From the NCBI GenBank assembly GCA_013365365.1, contig JABVXU010000088.1, forward strand, positions 101,510 to 165,509: DNA of 64,000 nucleotides, written 5' to 3'. The stretch is from Cruorifilaria tuberocauda (taxonomy: Eukaryota; Nematoda; Chromadorea; Rhabditida; Onchocercidae). Both the position numbers and the translations under genes were made by a program. Below the pieces are notes generated by a model, which was given only the letters and a program-made list of their open reading frames with translations, had not been told where the DNA came from and searched no databases. Below, one piece after another: positions 1-15,600 of this stretch (position 1 is its first letter; the number at the start of each line of letters is the position of its first letter).

Positions 1-2990
1 TGGGCACAAGTATATTATAGATAAGAAAAAATAATAAAAAGTTTTTAAAGCTTAATAAAACAAAATTTTTAAAACTTGAGCCAACTGAGCAAACAGCGCT
101 GTAAAGATAACAAAAATAAAATATTTATGCACTAACCTTTCCGCAGAAATTTCCTTTTGAATATTTTCTAAATACCTCGTTAATTCACTTAATTCAGCAT
201 TCAAACGATCAGGCGAATTGACAATATCACGATCAGCAACATCATTTTGAAACGTTAGACGTTTACCTTCACTTTGCATTTCCAACTACGAAATTTCTCA
301 TAAATATGTAACCATTCAAATTTCTTTCAAAATATTAAATCTTTCCTTCAAAAAAAAGCACGCAGTACAAATTGATAAAATTCAAAATATAAAGTTACTA
401 TTCAGATCACTTTTTAACCTCAAATATCAAAAAAATATACCAATTTTTTTCCATTTTCGATATTAACATCACTAAGTGCTTTCATTTCCATCTGGATTGC
501 TTTCGTTTGAGCATATGTTTCTTTAATACTACGTTGTAGAATTTCCATTTTTTCACGGAACTAGAAAAACCAATAATTTCTCTGCATTGATAATAAAATA
601 CAATACATGATTTGCTACTATCACTTTTGGAAGACAATAAATATGTTAACATTATATGTCTTGATATGATGAAGCAATAAGCTCAAATAAGTAAGTATAA
701 AAGACTTTATATTCAGCTGACAATTCGATTACCTCATTTTCTGAATGTTTTCGATTGACTGCTTCGCTATGCAAACGTTGCAATTCATTGCTAAGATTAA
801 TAACATTAAATCTTTTTGATTCTACTTCACCTTTACGGCCATCAACACTGTTGAATATATCATGAGCTTTCTGAAACTCGAAAGAATATTCAATAACTTC
901 CGCCTTAAATTATAAGTAATTCCAATGGCAAATACTAATATTGTATTGTTTTCGCTTTTAAACTAAAAAAATCAAAGAAACTAAGCTACACTGACAACCA
1001 ATCTGGACGATCGGAACATCAAAAAATTTATCGAATTATTTAGCAAAAACGAACAGTATAATGCTAATCCAACAATAGGACAGTAGATATATTTCTTTAC
1101 GTTTATTAGCATGAATTCACGAAGTAAAACTAGCCATTCTTTAAATAGTTTGGCATAAAAAAATGTATCTATAAAAAATTCAGTTCAGGACATTAGGAAA
1201 TTAGAAAAGCAATCTGTAAACGCAACAGATACCAACTCATTACTGCTGTTGCTTTTTTATCTCAGATATTTGGCGATTCAGCTAACCGTGATAGCATTTG
1301 TTGTGAATTCAATGAAATTGATCAAGGTTGAAAGAAGAATTCGTGTTGGTCCAGGTTCTGGTGCTACTAAATCCAGAAAACTGAACTGGATCTCATTTGA
1401 CGAAATATCTTCCACAATAGCAGATCTGAAATATTCTTGATTATTCAATCAATTAAAGAGAATTTAAAAATTAAGCAAAAAAAAGCAAAATTTTATAAGC
1501 AAGCAAATAATCTTGGTACATTCAGAATTTAGATGCATTATAATAAATATAAAAGAAGATTTCAGTGTTACGTACAGTTATCCATCTGAGAAATTCCCAT
1601 TCATAGTTGGAATAATTTTTATTTATATGTTATGATGTAAGTCTAAATCGAAAATGATCAATTTCAGTCAGTGGAATTTTTATACAGATAATAATTTAAG
1701 AAAATATTATTCAAAGATTTTGATCTTTTACAACTATAAATTCGATAGCATCATATTTGAGTGACTTACAAAGCTTGAAAAATGACTAATTTTGGATATG
1801 CTTGAGTAAATAAATCCATATCAGTGGAACTACTAATTGCAAACGGTGGTGTCGTATATACAGCATCCGGAATATCCATGATATACTGAGTGATATACTG
1901 ATATACAGTACACATTAATTCAGCCTGAAATCACGCATCGCTTATAATGCAACTTTCCTTATTATTATGGGTGAGATTTAACATAATGAACTTGACATAT
2001 GGAGTTTCATGTTTTCAGGATTTCTGCGCCTAATGCTAGCCTGAATAAAACCAGATTTAAGGGAGCAAGTGAAATCAATTTGACCTATTAAATCAATAAA
2101 TCTTAAAATATTTCGACTTAACTAGTTTTAAAGAGTCAGTGTATATAATAAGATGTTATTATCATTAAAAAAAGAAAACAGCTTATAATATGTGTTAAAA
2201 TTACTTTACAAAAATAAGAGATTTCGACACACGTTCAAATCGTGATCTATCCAAAAATAAAAACAGAGGCTATGCAAATAAAAGAGGCAAAATTTTACGT
2301 CCGATTTCTTATCCGAAGTTCAAATAGTGAAGATTCAAAATTTTGATTAATGAAATCAGATGAGTAATGTAGATCCACAAACTGATTATTTCCCTCCTTC
2401 AGTATTTAAATTTTTTCTCGACCTAAGTAAACCTCCTTCCCCTTCAGGGGAATAATAGACCTTAAATTCTTGAATCGAAGTGATGGAGGAGACAGAAGCA
2501 AAGAAATTTTGCTATTCAAATTCAAATTCAATATTGACTTTGCATCACAATAGCATTTTCTTACTGATGTAAACGCCAATCAATTTCAAGAAAACCTATA
2601 GAGAATATAGAGAAGGAAGGTGATTTCTCCATTATAAAAGGAACCTTTGAAAGAATGAGAACACCAAAATGAGAATGAGAACAATGAGAGCAGCCTTATT
2701 TAATACAAAAGTAAATACCAATAAGAAACAAATTCACTTAAATATCTTAAAAATATAAAAAAAATTAAAAGTTTAATTATAACTCAGTTTAGACATGTTT
2801 TTAGCAAAGAAAGTGGGATTTTTTGCAATATAAAAAAAATGCTTACCGTTGGTTTCTGAATATCAGCAGGCGTAAGTTGAAGTGAAGGAAACATTTGATT
2901 TAGTGTTTCAGTTATCGTATTTACATCAAGAGCTTTTGGCATCATCAACTCGAAAGGACCAGCCAACGATGACATACGACGTTGTGCCAT
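1..2990 (-). CDS. him-10: NUF2/HIM-10 kinetochore protein, 5' part (runs off left edge)
   Basis: Ndc80-complex subunit that helps couple kinetochores to spindle microtubules. Six exons join in phase: 2990-2847, 1924-1770, 1425-1287, 903-733, 560-441 and 285-137, giving about 292 residues before the frame leaves through a GTTAGT donor at 136. Residues 1-150 resemble the Nuf2 calponin-homology head: an FELMMPKALDV start, then LTPADIQKPT, then a stretch like human LSGIINFIHFRE (here LLSTLINFIEFT). The rest is charged coiled coil. The motif DIVNSPDRL matches the IV(D/E)SPEKL motif of human NUF2 and makes the call firm. The start ATG lies 3 bases after a CAG (2996-2994), suggesting trans-splicing. 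The C-terminal coiled coil is outside the window. A possible further acceptor near 98 gives no convincing coding sequence. Confidence 0.85.
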
Positions 2991-2993
2991 GTT

Positions 2994-3875
2994 CTGGAGC
3001 AATTAAATTTCAATAAATTTGTGATGAAAGCAAATGATAATCATTAACGAAAACCAGCTCCTAATGTTTTATGGTTACCTACAGTACTGTGCATAATTCT
3101 CGAAACGAAAGAAAAGAAACGAATTCTAGTATCAATAGACATCACGTGACCAAAAAAGAAGGCGCTTCCGCTGTATGTAACAAGCAAAGAGCGATAAATC
3201 AAAGGTTTTTCGGGTAATATGAATGAATACATTTAGGATAAGTTAAGATGAGCGAAAAATGCATGAATGTAAGTTTTCTAGGATTTCTTAACTCTCGATA
3301 TTGGAAGAATTAAAGCACAAGTCCGTACGCTTTCCACAAAACTGAAATCCCGTAAGGAATAAACAATTACAACATATTAATATAACTCACAAACTTACAT
3401 ATTCGATTTGTGATAGTTTTTAAATGAAATCATACTTTTAAGTGAATTATTATGAGAAGCACCATACGTATAAACTCAACATCATTTGTAAATATGGAAT
3501 GTAATCGCTACACTTAGACAGGATGAAAAAAAGCATTTAAATGAATCATTTATTAGATTGCATTAATCATAAATTATCAGTGATTCATAGAAAAAAAACT
3601 GGAAAACAATGCGATGAAAAACAATAAAACAAAACCATATCAATATCGATCCTTATGTATTCAGAATCTAAACAAAAGCTGGGTTAAAACAGAATTCAAA
3701 ATCACCTGAAACTACAACTTCAAAATTAACAGCAAACTTAACAGAAACTGTAATAATTTAGATTAAAAATGTATCACTACCAAAAAAACACAACTTGGAT
3801 GTCTTATACTTCTAGAAATTGTACATCAATTATGGATAGTATCTAAAGAAAGAACACAAAGTAATTAAAACACTT
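2994..3875. other. Intergenic spacer between ILF2 and NUF2 genes
   Basis: About 880 bases between the ILF2 stop and the NUF2 trans-splice site. It contains only short open frames without family resemblance. The gap is longer than a typical nematode operon spacer, so co-transcription of the two genes is possible but not suggested. Confidence 0.6.
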
Positions 3876-6605
<2,730 letters not shown>

Positions 6606-7427
6606 TCCAATCTGAAAATACCACATTTCCACTCCAAAGATCATTTTTAATTAAAGTTGACGAAATAAACGAATAAGAACGGTGATTAGACTGATTACTA
6701 ATATTTGAACAAGTAGTAATCAAAGGTACCCATAATAACTCTGATCTCAACAAGAATTCAAAAATCAACAACCATCTAAATATCGTTTGCGACTAAAAAC
6801 ACAAGAATAATGTTATCGGTCGAAAATATGCCTAATTCCCAAAAATACAAATTAAATTTCAGTGGTACACTATACATAAAAAGCTAAAATATTTTCAATG
6901 AACATTAAGTTCAACTAATACATGTCAAAAATATTTTAACCTTGGTTGGATAACACCTATTATTCTGTGTAATTTGAACGGAATGGAATATTCAGAATTA
7001 TTCCATACTATTTAAAATGCAACAACGCAATAATAAGACATTTAACAACTGATCATGTACTTCCCCTCATTCAACTATATCTATCTATTATTCTTATCAG
7101 TTTTCCTGCTTCGATCAACATCCTGTTATTAACTTAATTAACTCAAGCGTTCCCTTATGATGCCTTCTGCAGTCATTCTTCCACCGTTATAATGAAAAAA
7201 TTTCGCAATACTTCAACAATACTCAACACAAAAATTACTAAATTCTCAAAATTTTCACAGCCTTAATTACTATTTCTAATTATTTCATCCTCAATCTTTA
7301 ACAGATGCTGTTCTTTTAATCCTCAGACATCTTATAATAAATTTCTCAAATAGTATGACCAAGTTGAGACATAACTAAGCAAAGCAAAGTGGATAAAAAA
7401 ACTCTGAATAAGAAGCACTAATCTCAC
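6606..7427. other. Intergenic region upstream of ILF2
   Basis: AT-rich, with no convincing exon. A short minus-strand frame around 7142-7190 looks protein-like but has no acceptor in the right phase to join it to the exons upstream. Confidence 0.4.
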
Positions 7428-8665
7428 TTTGACAAACTCCGCTCCTGAACTCATTTTCGTTGATATGTCCTTCCCAATATTTTCAATCTCCGGGCCTTTA
7501 TCAAAACGTGTTTTATTTTTTTCATTTTCCACTGATAATTTAATTTTGCATACACCTTCAATTTTTGAGCTTTCCTACTTTCAAATTCTAAATTTTTTTG
7601 AACTATGGCTTTCCCTAATAGATACGTGTTTTTTCTTCTTGACTTTAAAACAATAGATTCTATTTCTTCAGAACAACCTCTGACCCACAGATTAAGGATC
7701 ATAATAAAACTACTCCGGAAATAAACCGCCGGAATCCCAAAACATCGCCTAAATCCATTATCCGACATCTCCGGAAAAATGCACGATTTACTCTACAGCA
7801 CAAACCAGCTTGTAAGCATCCGGTTACATTGTGAAACGAAAGGTCTCAAATGAAAGCTGGAATTGTTTGATAATTTACTAGTACATTTATTTCAACAAAT
7901 TTCGCCTCAGGAAACTTCACAATTGACGGGCGTAATTCTCGGGCATGAAAATTTAATTTGCATAGAAAAATTTAGTTTGTTTCCTTGAAACTAATCCATT
8001 TAAATTAAACGTAATTTTTAATTTATTTCTATCAATTTCATTGTGAGAAGGTTAAAGGAAAGTTGAAATTAAATCTGAAATTATTTGGATTGCTATACAA
8101 TAAAATGTCAAGTATATGTATTTCTCATGCGGCACACGTGAAAATATTTAAATTTTGTTTATCTAAAGTTTCGAATTTTGATCAAATCGAACTTAGCTCT
8201 ATTTGACATGATTTTAACTATTCCAATTAATTCTTTCTTCTTTGTTAATCTCTTTCCATCCATATCGATACGAATCAGAGATTTCTGGAACTTTTTATCA
8301 CAAATTTTCGAATGGTTTTTACGAACAAAAAAAGTAGGAAAACGTTGGATTGATAAAAAAGAAGGTACAACGAAAGCAATTCTATTAAATAGCCCAAACA
8401 AGGACAAATTTTGATGTGAGAAAATTTTGATTTTGATTTTCTAAACCGAAAATATTTAACAAATTTGATTGTATCATTGTAAAGATCGAAATTTCTCTTC
8501 ATATTCAAACTCTTTTTGGATATTCAAAATGTCTTTTAGGAGGATAGTGTGAAGTTTGAAATGAGATTTACTGAATGATTTAAAGGTTATTGAAATTGGG
8601 AGATTGTACTTACCTATGCAATAAACTATTAGGATGGCGCAGAAATAATTGGATTTCTGTTCCAT
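7428..8665 (-). CDS. Unrecognised gene, two exons seen; possible secreted protein (3' end not found)
   Basis: I do not recognise this protein. Exon A (8665-8614) starts with ATG and reads MEQKSNYFCAILIVYCI, which resembles a short signal peptide. It ends in phase 1 at a consensus GTAAGT donor. Exon B (7531-7428) starts after TTATCAG and continues in the matching phase. It encodes 34 hydrophilic residues, including KGPEIENIGKDIST and MSSGAEFVK, and ends at GTGAGA. Shared phase, good splice sites and a plausible leader are the only evidence. No in-phase terminal exon was found between 7427 and the ILF2 trans-splice site, so the model is incomplete. Another minus-strand frame (7768-7451) overlaps exon B and is an alternative reading. 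Confidence 0.35.
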
Positions 8666-9903
8666 TGAATAGATAAACCATTATCACTGATTAGGATTTG
8701 CTGATCAACCGATCGTATTTGAGAATTCTTAGCAAATCACTAAATGCAAGCCTTCGGATGATTTCAGAGTGGTGACCACTGAGGCTCCAATTCCTGACAA
8801 CGCGATGCCCCCAATAAATGTCTGGGTCAATAATTCAAAGGTTAAAGCGATTTAAGCTATAGAGTTTTGCTTTATCTATCTTCTTCCTCAATCAGGCGAA
8901 CTAATCCTTTAATAATCAGCCACTAACCGGAGAAAGAATTTGCCTTATTCAATTTTTTATCACTAAGTCTTTCCTTGATCAATATAGGTTATTTTTACTT
9001 TAGCTGTAATGCTTTGAATTCACTGCTCGAAAATCTAATTACTTGTGGACCAACTTGACATTCTTCAAAAATGGATATTTGTTTGCAAAGTTGATGAAAT
9101 TAATCAGACTTTATGCAATAATAAGTAGAATTGCTTTTACTGGGTGCCATTTTCAATGAACTAACAAACTAATCCATTGTTTCATAAGTTGGGAAATTCA
9201 TGCAGCGTTATTGAACTTTTTTTAGCACCATTGCTATTCAGTCGAATCATCAGATATGATGATATTATCTGATAAATAAATTCAAATTATCAAACATTCC
9301 TGCTTATTTCATTACTTTCAGATAATAATGTTAGAGATAAAATTAAAATTATTGCAGCATTTAGATTTGGAAAATTCGAACTTCGAATTATATCTGGCTA
9401 ATAAGTTTGCTAAATGGAAATTAAAGAACTGCTTCAACAACAAATCTTGATGAGATAATAAATTTTAATTTAAGCAGCAACAAATCCTCTGACACGGAAC
9501 AACGTTTATTTGACATTAATTGTTATTTTTCAGGAACAATTACGGAATCACTGATTTCTGACTGAGTTCTAGAAATAGCCTTTTTGATTACGGTTTCATG
9601 GATAAAGTTTGCTATCAATTCATTTTTCCGAATCATTTTTTTGGAAAAATCGGAAACGAAAATGGCTTCGGACAGTTTGATGGTTATTCAATTGACGATG
9701 CTAATCTCAACATTATCAAGCACGAAATCAAGGAAAACATTTAATCGTTCTTCCATTTGCACTTTAATTTAACCAACTCAAAGTATCAATCCGTTAAGGT
9801 TTTACAGAGAAATGATATACTACCAAATTTTTCATTTTAATTCTAAAAGAGAAGAAAATAATTATCATTCATTAACTTGCCGAAATCGGATGAGAGAAGG
9901 TCA

Positions 9904-9934
9904 AGAAAGAGAGAGAGAGATAGGGAGAGAGAGA
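9904..9934. repeat. GA-rich simple repeat
   Basis: Imperfect (GA)n purine tract, interrupted by TAGGG. Confidence 0.8.
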
Positions 9935-10368
9935 TGAAAGTAAAAGAGTGAATGATTTCATAGCGGTACCAAGAAATTTCAAGCTTCGAAAAAATATTTG
10001 CACCCATAATTTATTAACACAATTTACGGGAAATTTCTCTATATATTATTAATAAGACATGCTTAGTTCGTTGGAAGGCGGATTGATGCATCGATTTAGG
10101 GCCTTTGATTTGCGGCTTTTTCAATTTTCGAAGAGATTTCAAATAATAAATTTTTCTTAGCAAAAAGTTCCGTTTTTTTGCAGTCTTTTGCTAAGTGCTT
10201 AATAACTTTTCTTATTTTTACATTTTTGAATTTAAATTCGGACTAATTTATAATAAATTTGATCATACAGTATTTGATTAGTATTTTATCTGTTTCATCA
10301 TGAATTACATAATTTTGCTTTCTTACATTTTTTTAAATGATGAAAAATTGATGAAATGAAAAATTTAG

Positions 10369-10427
10369 CGTACAAATTTATTTGCAATTACCATCACACT
10401 GGTGGTAATTGCAAATAAATTGGTACG
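10369..10427. repeat. Near-perfect inverted repeat (25-bp arms, 9-base loop)
   Basis: The arms 10369-10393 and 10403-10427 are reverse complements except for one base. The arm core is TTTATTTGCAATTACCA. The 9-base loop is 10394-10402. It could form a long snap-back RNA hairpin or a DNA cruciform. No flanking target-site duplication was noted. Confidence 0.9.
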
Positions 10428-11770
10428 TGATCATCAATGGTCCAACGACAATTTTGTTCTCAGTTATGCATTGACCTTTTTGTCTGACACATGTGACAAT
10501 CATAGGGATATCGAAAAAATATACCACATTTCATTGAAAACAATCTAACCACATATACCATCAATTCACAAAATGGATTTGAGGTAAGGAGAAAAAAGTT
10601 CTGATAGCATCCTCTGGCTAATTATCATGATATTATCATGCACTCTTATCTATTTCTATGGAATAAATCTTATTTTGTAACAATGTTTGAAAAAATATCA
10701 AATGTGTCATGAATTTGATTCTTTTCATATCATTTAGACATGCTTTTTCATTTATGCTGTTTATGAGTGAAATTAATGACAGTAATATTAATATCAGCAC
10801 CATTAACAATAAAACAGCATTGTTATGCATTATCTTTTGTTGAATATCAAGAACTTAAATTCATTCCTGTTTCTTTTCTATTTTACAAATAGTGCTTCAA
10901 TAAATGCTTATTTGATGCGTTGAATAATTTAAGCGATACACTTCCACAAATTCAATGAACTTTATTTAATGCACCTTTTTTATCAATGCATCGTGATCGA
11001 GTTCTAAAATTATAATGTGAAAAGCAATATTTGATCATGAATTTTTTCATTATTGCTGTTTTGGATACTTTGAAACTTTTCATTTATGGAATTAACTTAC
11101 ATTTAGCATGTTTTAGTAAAAGAAGAAGAATGAAAGTTACTTCAATATTGCAGAAATATGTAAGAACAGCTAGCGTTTGCTTTATTTCACTTTATCTCAT
11201 GCCTTTCATTAATTTTAGAATTCTTGCAAATATTCAGTTTTACTTGAAATATCATTTTGTTGCTTATTGTCCTCATTCCTCATTCTATAACTCGTTCCAT
11301 CATTCAGTTAAATTCTGCAGATTTATTTTCTTCATTAATTAATGTTCATTTTCGAATAATTCAAACTTAAAACTAATCCCCAGAAATAGATGAATGGAGA
11401 GAAAGTTATGAAAATATATGGAATCAGTAAACAGACTGTCAAGGAATTGAATATATGATATTCGAATGAGTAAATTCAATTTTCAGAAGACAGAAATCGA
11501 TTAATCCCGATAAAAACTAACCGGAATAAATAATTTCTCTCAGTTATGCATTAGAAATATTTATCTCACTCAAATCGGAGTGAATATCTCTCAAAGCTAT
11601 TCATCCTTCACATGACGTAACTTGCGTTTATATCAGTGCTAAGTATCGTACTTACGTGTGCTAATTAACTCGGAATGTGAATTTGTGAAATATTTGAGAG
11701 AAAAAGAAAATTTCCTTATCTTTTTGAATTTCAATCAGTCAAATTCAGCTTAATATCGTTTCATCGGCGA

Positions 11771-11953
11771 GTGTGTGAGAGAAAGAAAGAGGGAGAGAGA
11801 GGAAGAGAGAAGGCATTTCATTGGTTGATTGCAAAACATGAAAGTTTTCCGCTGGTTGTGCCCCGCCTTTTACTTTTGAAATACCGCCCTCTCTATTTCA
11901 AAATTTATCCTTTTTTCCTTTCTCCTCTTCTCTTTCTCTTTCTCTTTCTCTCT
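11771..11953. repeat. Paired GA tract and CT tract
   Basis: A GA-rich block (11771-11812) is followed after about 100 bases by a CT-rich block (11911-11953) on the same strand. The blocks are complementary in composition and could pair. Confidence 0.7.
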
Positions 11954-12690
11954 ACCCTACTTTAAAAAATTTTCAAACTTCATGATTTGTTGAAATTGGT
12001 CGTAACTTTTGCTAATATTCTTCCAATTTCTTCTCATCATATCGAGTTTCCATTAATATTATTATAGTTATTATTTCATTGATATCATTATTATAACTTA
12101 AATATCACACTATTATTGTTACTAGCATGTAATAAGAATAAAAGCCAAGTTTCAAACTCTATTTTACAGTACCCATTTAGCACAAAAATAATATTTCTGT
12201 TGGAATTTGAATCGTATTTAACAGAGAAGCTAGGTAACTTCCTAACCTAGTTATTGCTTTTAATAACAGAAATTTGGCTATTCAAAGGCTGTTCCATTCA
12301 ATAAATACCTATATTAACAATATATTTATTTATAAGCAGACTTCTTATGTAGTAAATTCACAAAAAATTGTTGGCCATGAGGATCGCTCATTGATTTTTT
12401 TCTGATTAGTGATTGCTCTCGCAAAGTCTCTTTCACATTTGGTCCAGAAAATAAAAAATTATACTTTTCTTTGTTTTTGCAGAAGATAACCACTGATCAA
12501 AAAGAATTGAACTTTTTTTGCATAATATGTGGGTAGGACGAAATTTCTAGCCAAGTTGTTGAATATTTCATGTTAGCTTAACTGACAAAGAAATACGTGA
12601 AATTTTAAAGTCTTCTTAAATATTAATACTGTTTTTTTGAGTTTTATATTTTTGCTACATTTGAAATCAGCTAGGAAAATTCAATTATAG

Positions 12691-15600
12691 ATGCCAAAAG
12701 AGCAGTATATGTGCCAGTTATGTGCCAATCATGGGATGTTTAATCAGCCGAAAAAAGGACATAAGCAAAAGTGTCCCTATCGCCATTGTCCGTAAGTTTT
12801 TCAACTCTTCCGAACAGATTGCTATCACTTCAGATTAGCGATATTAATGAAACATTTATCACTTATGGACTCTGCGTCTTCATTCCCCACAATTGACGGA
12901 ACTCATGAAATATCATCTGAAATCTTTTCATTTATTAAAATAATTCAAACTACCGGTAATTTCTTAAACATTATCTCAAGTTCCATTCAATTCACGTAAT
13001 AAATAAGCAAATTGAAACTGTGAGAGATTTCTGTCGGCAAAATGATCCAAAGTTTTGAAAAGAAAAATAGAAACTTCAAAAACGTTTTGGTAAATTTAAT
13101 TACTCTGTCACTAATTTCCTCAAAAAACAATTGATGTATGAGAGTTTTTTGCTCTTCAATGATGTAAAGATGAGCTCCACACAGGGCGAAGGCGAAAAGT
13201 TGAAGAATTCATTTTTGTGAACAAATATTTCTGACCATTTCTAAATCATTTAGTTGATACTAGTTTAGTGTTAAATGAAGCTTTTTCTCTCAACAACAGA
13301 ACTTTTTATTTTCAACTTTTCTCATTCAAAACATTGAAACGATGTCTCATTGCATGAAAAGACGAATTATTGTAGGTGAATATTTTAATTTTAGTAATTT
13401 TTATGTTAAACTAATTTAATATAATGAAATAAGCTGTTATGCTTCTATTCACATTGTTTCATTTCGAAGAACAATAAGCATAGAGAAAATTTCAACTTCT
13501 TCAAACTTTCTATTACTTACTTAAATTTTTCATTCATTAAAATACTTTATGAGCAGAAAGAAACGATTTGATTTGGTAGCAAAATTCACAGAGAAAGGAA
13601 ACATTAACACTTCATGTTTTCAACAAATCGAAATCAAATAAAAGATTGATTGAAGAAGACAGCTGTTCGAAAAGCAAAAAAGTTTTTTCGGGGTCTTTTT
13701 GATCTCGAGAAGTTTTAACATTCATACTTGAATAAATAAATAAGCTTCAAATCTGACTGGATCAGAATCATGCTCAAATCCAGTTTTTCCGGTGATTTCA
13801 TACGTGCAACTTTATTGTAAAACATACGATAAATATGTATTGGATAATATAGCATAATTTAGACTCATTATATTTCACAAACTTGTTTAGTTGCAAATTA
13901 CGCATAAAAAAGCTGATCTCTAATTATTGCATCGTTAACAAACACATATCATTATGAACGTTTGCCATCAAAACTTAATGTTTTTTAAAATGAATAAAAA
14001 TATCAGAGGGAATAGCTACTTCATTTCAGAAAATACTTTGAGCTGTAATAGCTAAAATCCTAAGAATATCTTAACTATCATGTTAAATCCAACCAAATTT
14101 TCAGTTAGTTTAGAATTTTAAATAAAAATTATAGTGTCAATAATTAAGCTAATAAAAAGAAATTGAATCTAATTAAACTATACTATTAAAGAAGTTTGTC
14201 TGCGTCATACTGAAAAAAAAGCGCCAAACTACATCAATCGTAATTTTTCAAAATTTCTAAACCAATTTAAAAGAATAAGAAGTAAAGGTATATAATGTCA
14301 GCAATAGAGAGGGTTGAAAATGAAAGCTATAAATTATCAGACTTTTCACGAAGGGTTTGTATGAAGTGTTCTTTTCAATGAAACCATTGATGCTCTCTTC
14401 TAAACCATTTCTCTTTTGCCCATATCGGTCATAGCCCTATGAATTTTGATGAAAATTTTCAAAGTGAAAAGTTATGATCAGTAATAATTCATGAATCATT
14501 TTGCAGTTCAAAAATAATGACAATATTCTTTTAGCATTCATTTCTCTTTTCTTTTCTCGTTGCATTGCCAAGAGTTGAGGATGATAGGATAGGTTGTGAA
14601 ATGAAATCTTTTCTTTCATTTTTTAAATGGCCGTTTAATTTAGCACTTTGTCTTTCTCAATTCTGATTGATATGATACTGCTCGTTGGATGTGATTGCAA
14701 TGACAATGACAATGATAAACAACAGTGACATGAGAGCTGTTTGTATTTCTCAGAAAAACAATAATATTTCAGAGTTAAAAATTAATCATTCCCTTCCAAT
14801 TTGTCATTTCTACAAAGAAGACAGAACGAGAAAGGAAAAGCACTAGGATTACTACTGGTTCATTGATTAATTACCCCGTTCTCTCGTACTATTCAGGGTT
14901 CATTTTCATTGAACCAACCCTTCCATTAACTTTAATCAAAATTCATTTGACCTTCTAAAATTTTCAAATTTGCATATTTTGATGAAATTTCAATCCTTTT
15001 AATTCGACGCATATTCCTTCCATATTATTCAATTATTCAGAAAAAACGAATAAAATTAACTTTTAGAAAGATTTCAATTTTTTACTTTATATTTTAGTTT
15101 ACGATGAAGCAAGCAATAGCAACTACCTTCATTCATTCTAGGCAATATAATTTAATCCATTGCTACAATCATTTTCCTAAATGAAACATCAAATCATTTT
15201 TTTAATCAGTCTTTCAGTTGAACTTCTTAACCATCTGAATGCTAAAACGGATGAGATCTGACCTGAAACCGAACAATTGATAGTATAACTTGATAAATTT
15301 ATTACAGGTGGCTTATGCCATTATTTCATTCTTTCAAGTCTGCACTATATCTTTAATTGAAACGACGAGTAAGGCTGAGATTTTTCAATCTTGTAAAGAG
15401 TTTGATTTGCTCATTGATGGGTCAATTAAAAACAAAATTGAGCTTAGCTAAAAAAGTTTGAAAACAAAGACAATGATCGGTTAATAGATTGCCGTAAATT
15501 AAAACAATGAAAAGAAAGATTTGATTTGTATAAACTTATACATAAAAATCCTCTCCTTCTGCCATTTCTCTCCCTCTCTCTCTTTCTCTTTGACCCTTTT

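Larger units (their letters stand above)
8666..12690. other. Long intergenic region with hairpin and purine/pyrimidine tracts
   Basis: About 4 kb without a supportable exon. It contains a near-perfect inverted repeat (10369-10427), a GA tract (9904-9934) and a GA tract (11771-11812) followed 100 bases later by a CT tract (11911-11953). The open frames present are low-complexity translations of AT-rich DNA. The 3' part presumably includes the promoter of the DM-domain gene. Confidence 0.6.

Noticed and set aside
52..136. C-terminal transmembrane segment on the NUF2-like protein (HKYFIFVIFTALFAQ)
   Set aside because: It results from reading past a GTTAGT donor. NUF2 proteins are soluble coiled coils, and the preceding exon ends in phase at 137.
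1249..1440. Plus-strand frame with MLFYLRYLAIQL start
   Set aside because: It is antisense to the CH-domain exon of NUF2 (1425-1287).
8159..8508. Overlapping frames on both strands
   Set aside because: They are AT-rich Lys/Phe/Ile/Asn translations without splice support or family motifs.
11911..11965. Leu/Phe/Ser-rich end of the plus-strand frame starting MCERKKEGERGREK
   Set aside because: The frame spans the GA and CT simple tracts and has no family resemblance.
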